Part shown: positions 24,845 through 33,100 of the stretch, piece after piece | How positions within the stretch are numbered: position 1 is the stretch's first letter | How the letters are laid out: each line of letters opens with the position of its first letter | Assembly (NCBI GenBank): GCA_964247295.1 | Contig: CAXTTV010000021.1 | Coordinates: forward strand, 1-40,225 | Direction of reading: 5' to 3' | DNA from: CAXTTV01 sp964247295 | GTDB taxonomy: Bacteria > Chloroflexota > Ktedonobacteria > Ktedonobacterales > Ktedonobacteraceae | DNA: 40,225 nucleotides | Position numbers and translations under genes: made by a program | Notes under the pieces: model-generated | The model's input: the letters and a program-made list of their open reading frames with translations, nothing else | Database searches by the model: none | What the model was told of the DNA's origin: nothing

Positions 24845-25714
24845 ATGGAAGAAGAATATATCACAGTCAATGCAGCAGAAGGAGCTGAAATATTAGGCAT
24901 AAGCAAAAATGCATTTTACACCAGAGCAAGAAAAGGGAAAATAACAAAAATTCCTCAACCCAACAAAGAAAGGGATGCCTTGTACAAAATTCCTGTTCCC
25001 GTCAAAAAAGTTGAGACCAGAAAAAAAATAACATCAACACGTTCAGAAAATGTACTTAAAGATGTAGTTTTCAGGAGAGCAAACCCAAAAGATGCAGAAG
25101 AAATGTATAAATTAGGAGAAAAGATAATGAGTAGGACAGGAGGCTATGGAATTAAGCCAGAAAAATTGATACCATATCTCAGTATTCCGAATTCTGAGAT
25201 AGGTCATGTTCTGGCAAAAAATGCTGAAATTGTAGGGTACTTTACAGTGGTACCTCTCTTTCATAAACAGCTCATGCAAAGAATGAGAAAAGAAATATAT
25301 ATAGCTGACTTCCCTCCAAACGAAATTCCTATGTTCCCTCCGGATACACCTATAGACTGTTTTATATGGGAAATGATGTCAGAACCAAACGAAAAAACAG
25401 TAGGGCAATACCTAATTAATAAAATGCTAAAATTCTTCCACACTCTAGGAAAAAGAGGTGTAAACATTGAAGGAGTATACGCAACAGCATCTTCAATAGA
25501 GGGAATTAATTTATGCAGAAGAATGGGAATGAAACTCATGAATCTTCCAGAAGTAATATCCCCTCAATACCAACCTTATGAGCTTAAAATACAAGAAAAT
25601 CAAAACTGGTTAACATCAAGCTACAGCTTAGCATTCGAGGCTTATAAAAGAAGGCAAAACAGACTTAGAAAAAATGCAACAACTATCCTTGACTTGCAGC
25701 CAGAAAAAGAATAG
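24845..25714 (+). CDS. HTH (excisionase/MerR-like) - GNAT acetyltransferase fusion protein
   Basis: 289 residues. Residues 1-55 form a small helix-turn-helix of the HTH_17/excisionase type: YITVNAAEGAEILGISKNAFYTRARKGKI followed by a beta-hairpin-like KERDALYKIPV. From about residue 70 a GNAT acetyltransferase-like domain follows: VVFRRANPKDAEEMYKLGEKIM, a strand IVGYFTVVPL, and the C-terminal GVNIEGVYATASSIEGINLCRRMGMKLMN that binds acetyl-CoA in such folds. The classical Q/R-x-x-G-x-G/A motif is not clear, so catalysis is uncertain. The gene is A+T rich and uses AGA/AGG arginine codons. It is divergent from the element operon, over shared operators, so it is probably the element's master regulator; it could also serve as excisionase. 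Confidence 0.75.
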   Translation: MEEEYITVNAAEGAEILGISKNAFYTRARKGKITKIPQPNKERDALYKIPVPVKKVETRKKITSTRSENVLKDVVFRRANPKDAEEMYKLGEKIMSRTGGYGIKPEKLIPYLSIPNSEIGHVLAKNAEIVGYFTVVPLFHKQLMQRMRKEIYIADFPPNEIPMFPPDTPIDCFIWEMMSEPNEKTVGQYLINKMLKFFHTLGKRGVNIEGVYATASSIEGINLCRRMGMKLMNLPEVISPQYQPYELKIQENQNWLTSSYSLAFEAYKRRQNRLRKNATTILDLQPEKE

Positions 25715-25716
25715 TT

Positions 25717-25753
25717 AAAGAAGACCTTTAGAACTAATCTAGGGGTCTTCTTT
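25717..25753 (+). terminator. Intrinsic terminator of the HTH-GNAT gene
   Basis: AAAGAAGACC (25717-25726) pairs perfectly with GGTCTTCTTT (25744-25753), with an inner TAGA/TCTA pair; the 3' arm ends in TTT. It begins 3 nt after the stop codon. Confidence 0.85.
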
Positions 25754-25777
25754 ATTGCTTCCTCATTCAAAGGCATA

Positions 25778-25786
25778 TGTTATAAT
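25778..25786 (+). promoter_or_regulatory. Extended -10 promoter of the coiled-coil gene
   Basis: TGTTATAAT: consensus TATAAT (25781-25786) with the TGn extension, 38 nt before ATG 25824. No good -35 box at normal spacing, which an extended -10 can tolerate. Confidence 0.6.
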
Positions 25787-25823
25787 ATTTTTACCAGAAA
25801 CCTATCAAGAAAGGTAAGCATAG

Positions 25824-26228
25824 ATGACAACTCATGATGAGCGACTAACATTATTAGAACAAAGAGTAGATTCCCTCCAGAGAGAAAATATTACACAAAA
25901 AACCGATAGCACACGCATTATTACTATTCTTAATAGAATAGTTACAACTCAAGAGATTAACTATCGGGAACTTACCGAAAACCAAACTATGCTAGCTGGT
26001 ATTGCCAATGGACAAGGACTAAATATCAAAAGAATCTCACAAGACATCCAAAATATGAACGCTCAGATAACCAATCTCACAGAAGGTGTCAAAGACATAA
26101 AACTCGACCTCAAAGATATGAAACACGATATTACAGAAATGAGACATGATATCAATGAGATGAATGACACCATTAATGAAACCAGAAATATGATCACAAA
26201 AATTCTAGAACGCTTACCTAAAAATTAA
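25824..26228 (+). CDS. 134-residue coiled-coil protein of the element
   Basis: The protein is helical almost throughout. The N-terminal part (RLTLLEQRVDSLQREN) and the C-terminal half form coiled coils; residues about 87-130 contain near-perfect heptads such as LKDMKHDITEMRHDINEMN, each with D/N and hydrophobic I/M at fixed positions. A polar, non-heptad stretch (ENQTMLAGIANGQGLN) lies between. No catalytic motif. AAGGTAAG stands before ATG 25824. It has its own promoter and terminator, so it is expressed independently of the lysogeny-type switch. It might act in oligomerisation, superinfection immunity or partition; none is demonstrated. Confidence 0.72.
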   Translation: MTTHDERLTLLEQRVDSLQRENITQKTDSTRIITILNRIVTTQEINYRELTENQTMLAGIANGQGLNIKRISQDIQNMNAQITNLTEGVKDIKLDLKDMKHDITEMRHDINEMNDTINETRNMITKILERLPKN

Positions 26229-26253
26229 AACAATGTTCCTTACAAACTACATT

Positions 26254-26292
26254 AAACGCCTTAAGATACGAAATAGTTATCTAAAGGCGTTT
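26254..26292 (+). terminator. Intrinsic terminator of the coiled-coil gene
   Basis: AAACGCCTT (26254-26262) pairs with AAGGCGTTT (26284-26292), with inner AAGATA/TATCT complementarity; the 3' arm continues TTTT. Confidence 0.85.
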
Positions 26293-26381
26293 TCCATTTA
26301 TATAGGAACCATGGAAACAAAAAAATCTCACAAATAAGAATATATTCAATACATGGCACATAAAAACGATGTTGAAATCGC

Positions 26382-26410
26382 TTGACAAGCTGATTGGTAA
26401 CAATTACAGT
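26382..26410 (+). promoter_or_regulatory. Outward-facing promoter at the right end of the element
   Basis: A consensus TTGACA (26382-26387), 17 nt, TACAGT (26405-26410), lying inside the element, after its last terminator and 11 nt before the right att repeat. It points at the kinase gene and would replace whatever promoter the insertion displaced. Confidence 0.65.
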
Positions 26411-26420
26411 AGAAAAGAAA

Positions 26421-26438
26421 ACGAGCTGTATGCTATAC
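26421..26438 (+). repeat. attR: right 18-bp attachment-site repeat
   Basis: Identical to 17151-17168. In this copy the repeat continues as TGCTATACT, an extended -10 element (TGn-TATACT, 26431-26439), so the chromosomal target overlaps what was probably the kinase promoter. Confidence 0.85.
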
Positions 26439-26483
26439 TAAAATGCACAGATTGCGGTCAATTTTTGAGATGGAGGTTTCGCG

Positions 26484-28913
26484 ATCAGTCAGCGAAATGG
26501 CAAAGACAAACCGCAGACGGGACGCCTGGACAAGGGTACGGTCCTCAACAAGCGATACGTTATTCTTGACACAATTGGGCATGGTGGCATGGCCTCGGTT
26601 TACAGAGCCAGAGACAATGAAAATCAGTCTCTACGTGCCATCAAAGAGATGAGCGTCTCAAAAGCTGCGAGTAATGAACACAGCCAGGCAGTACAGAACT
26701 TTTTGGGAGAGGCGAAGATCCTCTCTCGTCTAAAACACCCTAATTTGCCGGCCTTCACGGATTTTTTTATGGAGGGCCCACGACACTACCTGGTGATGGA
26801 ATATATCGACGGCCAGACTCTGGATAATCTGCTGGAACAGAACGGCGGACCTTTTCCCGAGGGCCGAGTCCTTTCCTGGGCAAAACAGCTCTGCGATGTC
26901 CTGGAATATTTGCATGGGCAGAACCAACCAATTATTTTCCGAGATGTGAAACCAGCGAATATTATGTTGACCCGCAAGGGACGCATCAAGCTGATAGACT
27001 TTGGGATCGCGCGCATTTTCCGCCCAAATACGCTTCAGGATACCCAGCAGCTTGGAACCCCTGGCTTTGCTCCACCAGAACAGTATGGGACCGCTCAAAC
27101 AAATGAGCGCTCGGATATCTATTCACTGGCGGTTACGCTTTTCCAGTTGATGACCGATAATTTGCCTGAGGGCTTTGGTCTTCGCAATATCAGCGAGCAC
27201 TATCCACAGATCTCCCCTGTGGTGGCGCGAGCGCTTGAAAAAGCAACGGAACTTGACGTTGATAAGCGCTATGAAAGTATGGAAGATTTCCACCGGGCCC
27301 TGCTGGGTGAGGGGATCTTTCTGTTTGAGCATGGTGATCAGGCGGAGACGCCGGAGGAGCTAGTTGAGCTTTGTAGGCGCTATCCCGATGAGGCTCTTGA
27401 TTATCTTTACTCAGGCGAGATTGAGGATTGGTTTGAGGATATCGGTGCGATAGATCTTAAAAAACAGGTACAACGCATCCGTGACACAATGCCAGATGAG
27501 CAGATGGGACTACGCCGATTTTTCCAAATTGTTGGCGATTCCTCTCGGGCGGTTACTCCTTCTCGCGGCACAAGCAGCAACAAAAGTTCTCGCAGTACAG
27601 CCACAGGAATCGCGACGGTGTCACGCCAACCCTCGACGACGATACCAGAACCATCACCCACTCTCCCAGCGTCTAAGCCTGGCCGGAACGGTCAATCTCA
27701 AACCATCGACGAGCCATTCTCCCGGCAGGACAGATATGTCAGTAAGGACCGGAGGCGCGAGACGCCAACTAGCTTACCTGTGATTACTGCTCAGCCGGCG
27801 CTTCTCGATTTCGGTGAGGTCCGCCCAGGCTTCTCTAATCCGAAGCTGCTGACAATCGATGGAGAGAACGGAGCCTATGTACAGGGATCGGTTGAGAGCG
27901 ATGAGGATTGGATCTATCTGGACCCTCTGACATTTGAAGGCAAATCGAAAATTCAGGTTAGCATAGACAGTCGAAATCTACCGCCGGGCCGGCATACTGG
28001 AACTATTCTTCTTCAGTCCACAAGCGATAATCCGGACGATGATATCAGTGTACAGGTTCGAGCTCTGGTTCTCCCCATTGGACGACCAGAGGATCGCTCA
28101 CGGACAATCAGACGACCGATTACCCGCGTGCCTGATGAGTTGTTGGAACAGTTAAAGGATAAGAGCGGCCCCTTGCAGGTAATGCCTCCCCTACCTCCCA
28201 GGCCGAAGGTTCAGTCGGAAAAAGATCAGCCGGAAAAGGCCCCCCCTCGTCAACAGCAGCAGGAAGAACATCCAGAGCATCTCGCCAAGTATAGTAAAGG
28301 CGGTGATGAGGAACAGCGTGAGATCCTCAAACAGGAGCTACGCCTTAAAAGCTGGTTGGCCGGCGTTACAGCATTTATGGCCGCCTGTTTTCCTTATACA
28401 TTTCTCATGCACTGGGAACCACTGCACCAGATTAACTTTCTCCCACCGGGTCAATGGTTTACGTTGCTTTTGCTCCTGATGTTTCCTTTGGCAACGCTGG
28501 GTGCGATCCTGATCCACTGGCGACGTAACCGTCTGGTCAATCAGATTTGTAGCGGTCTGGCATTTTCTTTAACAGCGGTGAGCCTTGCTCAATTTTCCTG
28601 GCAAAGCCTGATGGGAATTACAACACAGCCAATCATGCAATTGTTTATGATGATCCTGGTTTGCGCGGTCGCGTCCTCACTGGGTACAAATCCACGTGTG
28701 AGTGATCGCCTGTTCAGTATAACAAAATGGGCGATGAAGCACACACAATGGCTGGTAATGGCGATCGGGGTCTTTATTGGTGGGATTCTGGGCCTGTTGC
28801 TCTCAGGTTTCTCCTTTGGTTGCCTGACGGGGATCTCTTTGCTTGTCAGCGTTGGAGTTTTTGTGCTACTGGTGATGCGGATGGAGCGCTATGCTCACGA
28901 AGAACAGGCCTGA
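26484..28913 (+). CDS. Ser/Thr protein kinase with C-terminal membrane segments; start codon anomalous
   Basis: About 809 residues. Kinase domain: glycine loop DTIGHGGMASVYRARD, VAIK-type Lys in LRAIKEM, catalytic loop IIFRDVKPANIM (Phe replaces His of HRD), IDFGIAR and APPEQY. Then a low-complexity linker, an Ig-like domain (PALLDFGEVRPGF to VQVRALVLP), a Pro-rich linker and four to six hydrophobic segments (about residues 625-805). The first ATG in frame, 26589, falls inside the glycine loop and would destroy it. The open frame reaches back to 26469 but contains no ATG, GTG or TTG. I place the start at ATC 26484, 7 nt after GGAGG; CTG 26526 is another choice, and a frameshift relative to ATG 26443 or 26497 is possible. 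Its stop overlaps the miaA start. Confidence 0.8.
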   Translation: MSQRNGKDKPQTGRLDKGTVLNKRYVILDTIGHGGMASVYRARDNENQSLRAIKEMSVSKAASNEHSQAVQNFLGEAKILSRLKHPNLPAFTDFFMEGPRHYLVMEYIDGQTLDNLLEQNGGPFPEGRVLSWAKQLCDVLEYLHGQNQPIIFRDVKPANIMLTRKGRIKLIDFGIARIFRPNTLQDTQQLGTPGFAPPEQYGTAQTNERSDIYSLAVTLFQLMTDNLPEGFGLRNISEHYPQISPVVARALEKATELDVDKRYESMEDFHRALLGEGIFLFEHGDQAETPEELVELCRRYPDEALDYLYSGEIEDWFEDIGAIDLKKQVQRIRDTMPDEQMGLRRFFQIVGDSSRAVTPSRGTSSNKSSRSTATGIATVSRQPSTTIPEPSPTLPASKPGRNGQSQTIDEPFSRQDRYVSKDRRRETPTSLPVITAQPALLDFGEVRPGFSNPKLLTIDGENGAYVQGSVESDEDWIYLDPLTFEGKSKIQVSIDSRNLPPGRHTGTILLQSTSDNPDDDISVQVRALVLPIGRPEDRSRTIRRPITRVPDELLEQLKDKSGPLQVMPPLPPRPKVQSEKDQPEKAPPRQQQQEEHPEHLAKYSKGGDEEQREILKQELRLKSWLAGVTAFMAACFPYTFLMHWEPLHQINFLPPGQWFTLLLLLMFPLATLGAILIHWRRNRLVNQICSGLAFSLTAVSLAQFSWQSLMGITTQPIMQLFMMILVCAVASSLGTNPRVSDRLFSITKWAMKHTQWLVMAIGVFIGGILGLLLSGFSFGCLTGISLLVSVGVFVLLVMRMERYAHEEQA

Positions 28914-29866
28914 TGGAAAATCAGCGGATAACTAGTGAAACAAAGGAGACGGAGAAGCCCCGACTGATTGTGCTTCTTGGGGCAACGGCCTCCGGCAAAA
29001 GCTCTCTTGGTATTGAGCTCGCCAGCCGGTTCGCCGGTGAGATCGTCTCCGCCGACTCACGGCAGGTCTATCGAGGCCTGGATCTGGGGACCGCCAAAGT
29101 CACCCGTGAGGAACAGGCCCAGGTTCCTCACCATCTGCTTGACGTTGTTGATCCAAACGAAACCTATACGGTAGCGGATTTCCAGAGACAGGCGATCGCC
29201 GCGATCAATGATATTCTCGCCCGTGGTCATCAGCCGTTTCTGGTCGGCGGCTCTCCCCATTATATTCAAGTGGTTGTCGATAATCTGGAAATGCCGCATA
29301 TCCCTCCGCAACCGGAGCTACGAGCCCGGCTGGAGTCTCAACCTCTCATGGAACTGGTAGAGGAGCTGGAGAAGCTTGATCCTCAGGCAGCCGCAGCAAT
29401 CGACCGCAACAATCCCCGGCGAGTGGTTCGTGCTCTAGAGGTCTGCCTGATCTCTGGGCGGCCCTTCTCAGAGCAGCGTGGCGTCCCCAACTCTCTTTAT
29501 CAGAGCTTGATACTGGGCATCTCCTGGCCGCGCCCCCAGCTCTATCAGCGTATAGACCAGCGGGTAGACGAACGTTTCCAGCAGGGGATGATCCAGGAGG
29601 TACGTGATCTGTTGGCGGCAGGAATCTCCCATGAGCGTCTGGAGGCACTGGGACTGGAGTATCGCTTTATCAGCCGTTACCTGCGGGGCGAGTACACTAG
29701 TGAGGTTGAGATGGCCCAGAAGCTAAAATACGCCATTCACGACTTTACCCGTCGCCAGCTTACCTGGTTTCGCAAAGAGGCTCGCATCCTCTGGCTAGAT
29801 GGCGAGGCCAGCTATAGGGAGCAGGCTGGGGAGCAAGTCCAACGCTTCCTGGATATTCTCCATTAG
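28913..29866 (+). CDS. miaA: tRNA dimethylallyltransferase
   Basis: 317 residues. It transfers a dimethylallyl group to N6 of A37 in tRNAs that read UNN codons. Walker A GATASGKSSLGIELA near residue 20, then SADSRQVYRGLDLGTAK with the catalytic and tRNA-binding Asp, VGGSPHYIQVVVDNL, NPRRVVRALEV and the C-terminal YAIHDFTRRQLTWFR all match MiaA. Length is normal. ATG 28913 overlaps the kinase stop (TGATG), so the two are translationally coupled; an upstream extension to 28727 lies inside the kinase gene. The coupling of miaA to a kinase is not expected from function and may be only an operon accident. Confidence 0.96.
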   Translation: MENQRITSETKETEKPRLIVLLGATASGKSSLGIELASRFAGEIVSADSRQVYRGLDLGTAKVTREEQAQVPHHLLDVVDPNETYTVADFQRQAIAAINDILARGHQPFLVGGSPHYIQVVVDNLEMPHIPPQPELRARLESQPLMELVEELEKLDPQAAAAIDRNNPRRVVRALEVCLISGRPFSEQRGVPNSLYQSLILGISWPRPQLYQRIDQRVDERFQQGMIQEVRDLLAAGISHERLEALGLEYRFISRYLRGEYTSEVEMAQKLKYAIHDFTRRQLTWFRKEARILWLDGEASYREQAGEQVQRFLDILH

Positions 29867-29946
29867 GTTTTGAAGAGCATTCAGGCCCGCCAGAGAAGAC
29901 GCAAACGATAGCGTAGGGAAGAAAGTCAGGAACGGTATTCTCCTCC

Positions 29947-29987
29947 CTCGCCATCGCCCGTAGGTCGGGTCACGTGTGGACCCGTGG
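29947..29987 (+). repeat. Dispersed palindromic repeat, copy B
   Basis: CGGGTC (29966-29971), 7 nt, GACCCG (29979-29984), in the same flanking sequence as copy A (CTCGCCATCG... GGACCCGTGG). It lies between the convergent 3' ends of miaA and the SbcC-like gene, in inverted orientation to copy C. Confidence 0.7.
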
Positions 29988-30082
29988 AGACAGAAACCTC
30001 TCCTATCACCATCGCCACACGCATTGGTCCCAGGGGAACGGAACAGATGATCCGCTGTGGGCCATGACCTCCATACGTGCGC

Positions 30083-30118
30083 CCCTTTGCCACGGGTCCG
30101 CACGCGACCCGATCTACC
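30083..30118 (-). repeat. Dispersed palindromic repeat, copy C (inverted)
   Basis: Reverse complement of copy A over 36 nt with two differences, which restore each other's pairing in the hairpin. With copy B it forms a large inverted repeat around about 95 nt and may act as a bidirectional terminator, since no ordinary terminator is visible between these convergent genes. The 319-nt gap 29867-30184 holds nothing else that I can identify. Confidence 0.7.
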
Positions 30119-30184
30119 CCATTCGAGTCTCTCCCTGCACAGAAACGCCTTCTTCTTGTCCCAACAGAGTCGTTTGCGTCTCCC

Positions 30185-33100
30185 CTACTCCGTGGGGACG
30201 GCGATCTCATCCAGCCTGGGGATCGCGACGCTCTGAGCCTCCTCTGAAGCCTCAGGCAGATCACTCACATCTGAAACGGAGAAGACCGGGACAACCGGCA
30301 GATTGCTCTCAACGACCATCCCATTGTCCATATAGATGTGGTACGGGAACATCGCGGGATCAAAGGTGTTGCTGTGCGAAATGAACAAGACCTGCTCAAA
30401 GTGCTGGCCCAGAACATCGCCAGTGATTACATCCACAAGCGCGCGGGTGCGATCCCGATCGAAGGCGCTCAAGGGCTCGTCCAGCAATAAGAAGCCGGGA
30501 GTTCCGGTGAGATCTTGCGGCAGAGCAGCGACAGCAAACGCCAATCGTAACGCCAGCGAAAGCTGATCGGCGGTTCCACCGGAAACGGTTTCTGACGAAA
30601 CGTACTCGTTGGCGGCTGACTCCCAGACTTTCACCTGTAAACGTCGGTCCTCATCACCGTCCTCTGTTAGTCGAACATCGTGGTAGCGGCCTCCAGTAAT
30701 CAGAGGCAGCAACAGCTGCATGTAATGCTCTGTTCGTGGCATGAGCTGCTGCATCATCTGCTCATTCAAGGCATCGATCAGGCGTGGGCCATACTTCTTA
30801 GTCTGGTAGGCGCGTTCCTGAATGGCGAGGCGCTGACGAGCCTTCTCAATATCGACAGGGGTGCCATCCACTTGAAGCCGTCTGCTAAGCTCCAGTTCCT
30901 GGTGCTCCAGACCTGCCAGCTCATCTTCTAACGTCTCGTGCTGCTCCTCCAACCGACTGCGATCCTCAGGAGAAAACGTACCAGTTAGAGGCCAGACAGC
31001 CGAAATCGCGCTGGCGCTAAACGCTTTAACCTGTGGTCGATTGCGCTGGGCCAGCATCGTCGCGATCCGCTCCCGCGCTTCCTCAATCTCCTGCTCACAG
31101 AGTGCGATCCTGGCATTCAACGCTCCCTCTTGCAGACGTAGGCCATCAAGTTCTTTTAGCAGCTCCTCCTCGTGAGACTCCTCAATCTCTTGTTCGCAGC
31201 GTGTACGCAAACCAACGAGCGCCTCCGCGAAAGGATTCAATGGCACAACCCAGCTACCGATTGAACTACTAAACTTGGAGAGCAGCTTGTAGTAGTCTGA
31301 GAGCGACTCCTGCCGCTCGCGGAGCGTCGTTTCATAATTGTTTCTGCGGCTCTCCAGCTCAACCCGATTGCCAAGAACAATATGGAGATCCTCAAGCTGC
31401 TTACGGGCGGTCCCCTCCGCGCTACTGATGGCGGCCTGCCCAAAGGAGACACCTAATGGCTTCACACGTTCGCGGAGCGAGTCCTGAAGATTACGCAGGG
31501 CCTCGCGCAAGGCATTCTGCTGCTCCCGCGCCTCCTCAATCTGTTTATGAGGATTACGTGCCTCAAACTCTTCCTGACGATCCTGCGCCCCCTGCTTCCG
31601 AACAAGCAATGTATCCAGAGCATCTTCGTGCATCTTGGCCTGAAGGGCCAGCTCGGGGATAGACTCCAGCTTGCCATCCAGGATCGTCATCTCATGCTCG
31701 GCATCACTCATAGCCGCCTCAACCACCGCCTCAAACTCTTCCTGGTTAGCGGGCATCCCGTTTTCATTTCCACTAAAAACGGGTGCGGGCAGCTTATCTC
31801 GTTGAGCGAGAGAGGTCACATCGCGGCGAATCTGGGTCAACCGATTTTCATCGTCTCTTATGCGATCCTCGATCTCACCCCAGCCCTCTTTGCGCCGCTG
31901 CTCATCCAGCCAGCCCCAATCTTTACGCAGACTGGCAACCGCCTCCATCGTCACATTGACCTGATTTCTGGCCTCCATCGCCCGGTCACGCTGATCGCTC
32001 AGACGCTGTTGAAGCGTTGTCAGGCTCTCCCCATCCTCAAGATCGGGCAGCGTTTCCAGCATCTGCCGCCCTTCATCCACGGAGGCAGGAAGCGTGACAC
32101 CCAGGGAGTGAAGTTCGCGCTCAACTCGGGCAAGCTCATCGGGTCGCCCACCGATATTACCGGCGGCCTCACGGGCCGCGATCATCATACTAACCTGATT
32201 AACCGCACCCTGGAACTCGCGATCAGCCTCGATCTCAAGATTGCGGGCCGCTTGAAAGTTTCTTCCGCTCCAGACCACGGCTCCACCCATCAGGATCGCA
32301 AGCGCAAGAAAGACCGCGCCAAAAATCAGGTTTTGTGCCTGTACAAACTCCAGGACCGCCACCACCAGGAACAGCAAAGCTATCGCGCTAAAGGCTACCA
32401 CCATTCCAATGCTTTTAACCGTCTCCCGGTGAGTATCCATTTTGCGCTGGTTAGCAACACCCCGCTTCTGATCGGCAGCCCAGACATGCCCCTCAGCCTC
32501 GCGCAAGCCATCTGCCAGAGCCTTTACGCGAACCCACTCCTCTAATTGGCGACGGGTAGATACCTGTCGCCAACGATGATCGATCACCTCTACCTGCTGC
32601 TGAAGTTGTTTCGCTTCATTCTCGGTCAGGGCCTGCTCCTGTTCAGTCTCCCTGATATCCATGAGAACCTTGCGAATATGAACCTGGTTCTCGTCGGCCA
32701 GTATCTTCCCCTTCAGGTCATTCTGATAATCCTTTTCGGCCTGATGGAGATCCTGAAGACGCCGGGAGATCTCCCGCAGGTGTTCCAGGCGGGTTGAAAC
32801 TTTGGGCAGCTCATGCTGATGCTCCAACTCAACTTCGCGCTGAGCCTGCCTCATCTGATCGATCGCCTGACGCTCCATAACCATCTGCTCATCGATCGCT
32901 TCCACCGTTTGCTGGAAGTCCTCGTACTCCTTGACCTCCTGCTCCAGCACCTTAAGGTCATTCACAGAGGTCAGCAGATCCGAAGCCATGCGCTCTAAGG
33001 TCCCAAAGGAGCGTGTCAATTCACTGAGAGTGTGCACGCGCTCCTCAATCTGTGGAAGCTCCTCATGCTCACGACGCTCCAGTTCCGCAATCTGGCGCTC

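Larger units (their letters stand above)
17151..26438. mobile_element. 9.3-kb integrative element with Rep_trans-like initiator and tyrosine integrase
   Basis: The element is bounded by the two 18-bp direct repeats (period 9270 bp). Leftward operon, in transcription order: 80-aa orphan, 25-aa membrane peptide, 71-aa zinc protein, 87-aa zinc protein, 31-aa membrane peptide, 91-aa and 101-aa orphans, 105-aa OB-fold-like protein, 322-aa membrane protein, 291-, 77- and 59-aa orphans, Rep, Int. Rightward: HTH-GNAT fusion and a coiled-coil protein. I find no Walker A ATPase (Zot/FtsK/VirB4-like), relaxase with HUH motifs, terminase or capsid gene. Both ends are A+T rich and use AGA/AGG arginine codons, unlike the host genes. 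This could be an integrated rolling-circle plasmid or an inovirus-like or satellite element lacking its own export ATPase. I know of no described element with this exact content. Confidence 0.85.

Noticed and set aside
17169..26420. CRISPR array among the short repeats of the element
   Set aside because: The repeats are short operator-type words at irregular spacing. There are no regular repeat-spacer units, and no cas genes are seen.
26369..26569. 66-residue frame crossing attR with a CTDCG motif, as a zinc-ribbon N-terminus of the kinase
   Set aside because: It is in a different frame from the kinase and ends at a stop before the kinase ATG. There is only one CxxC, and it crosses the insertion junction, so the 5' half belongs to the element. 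The similar CTDC left of attL is probably chance.
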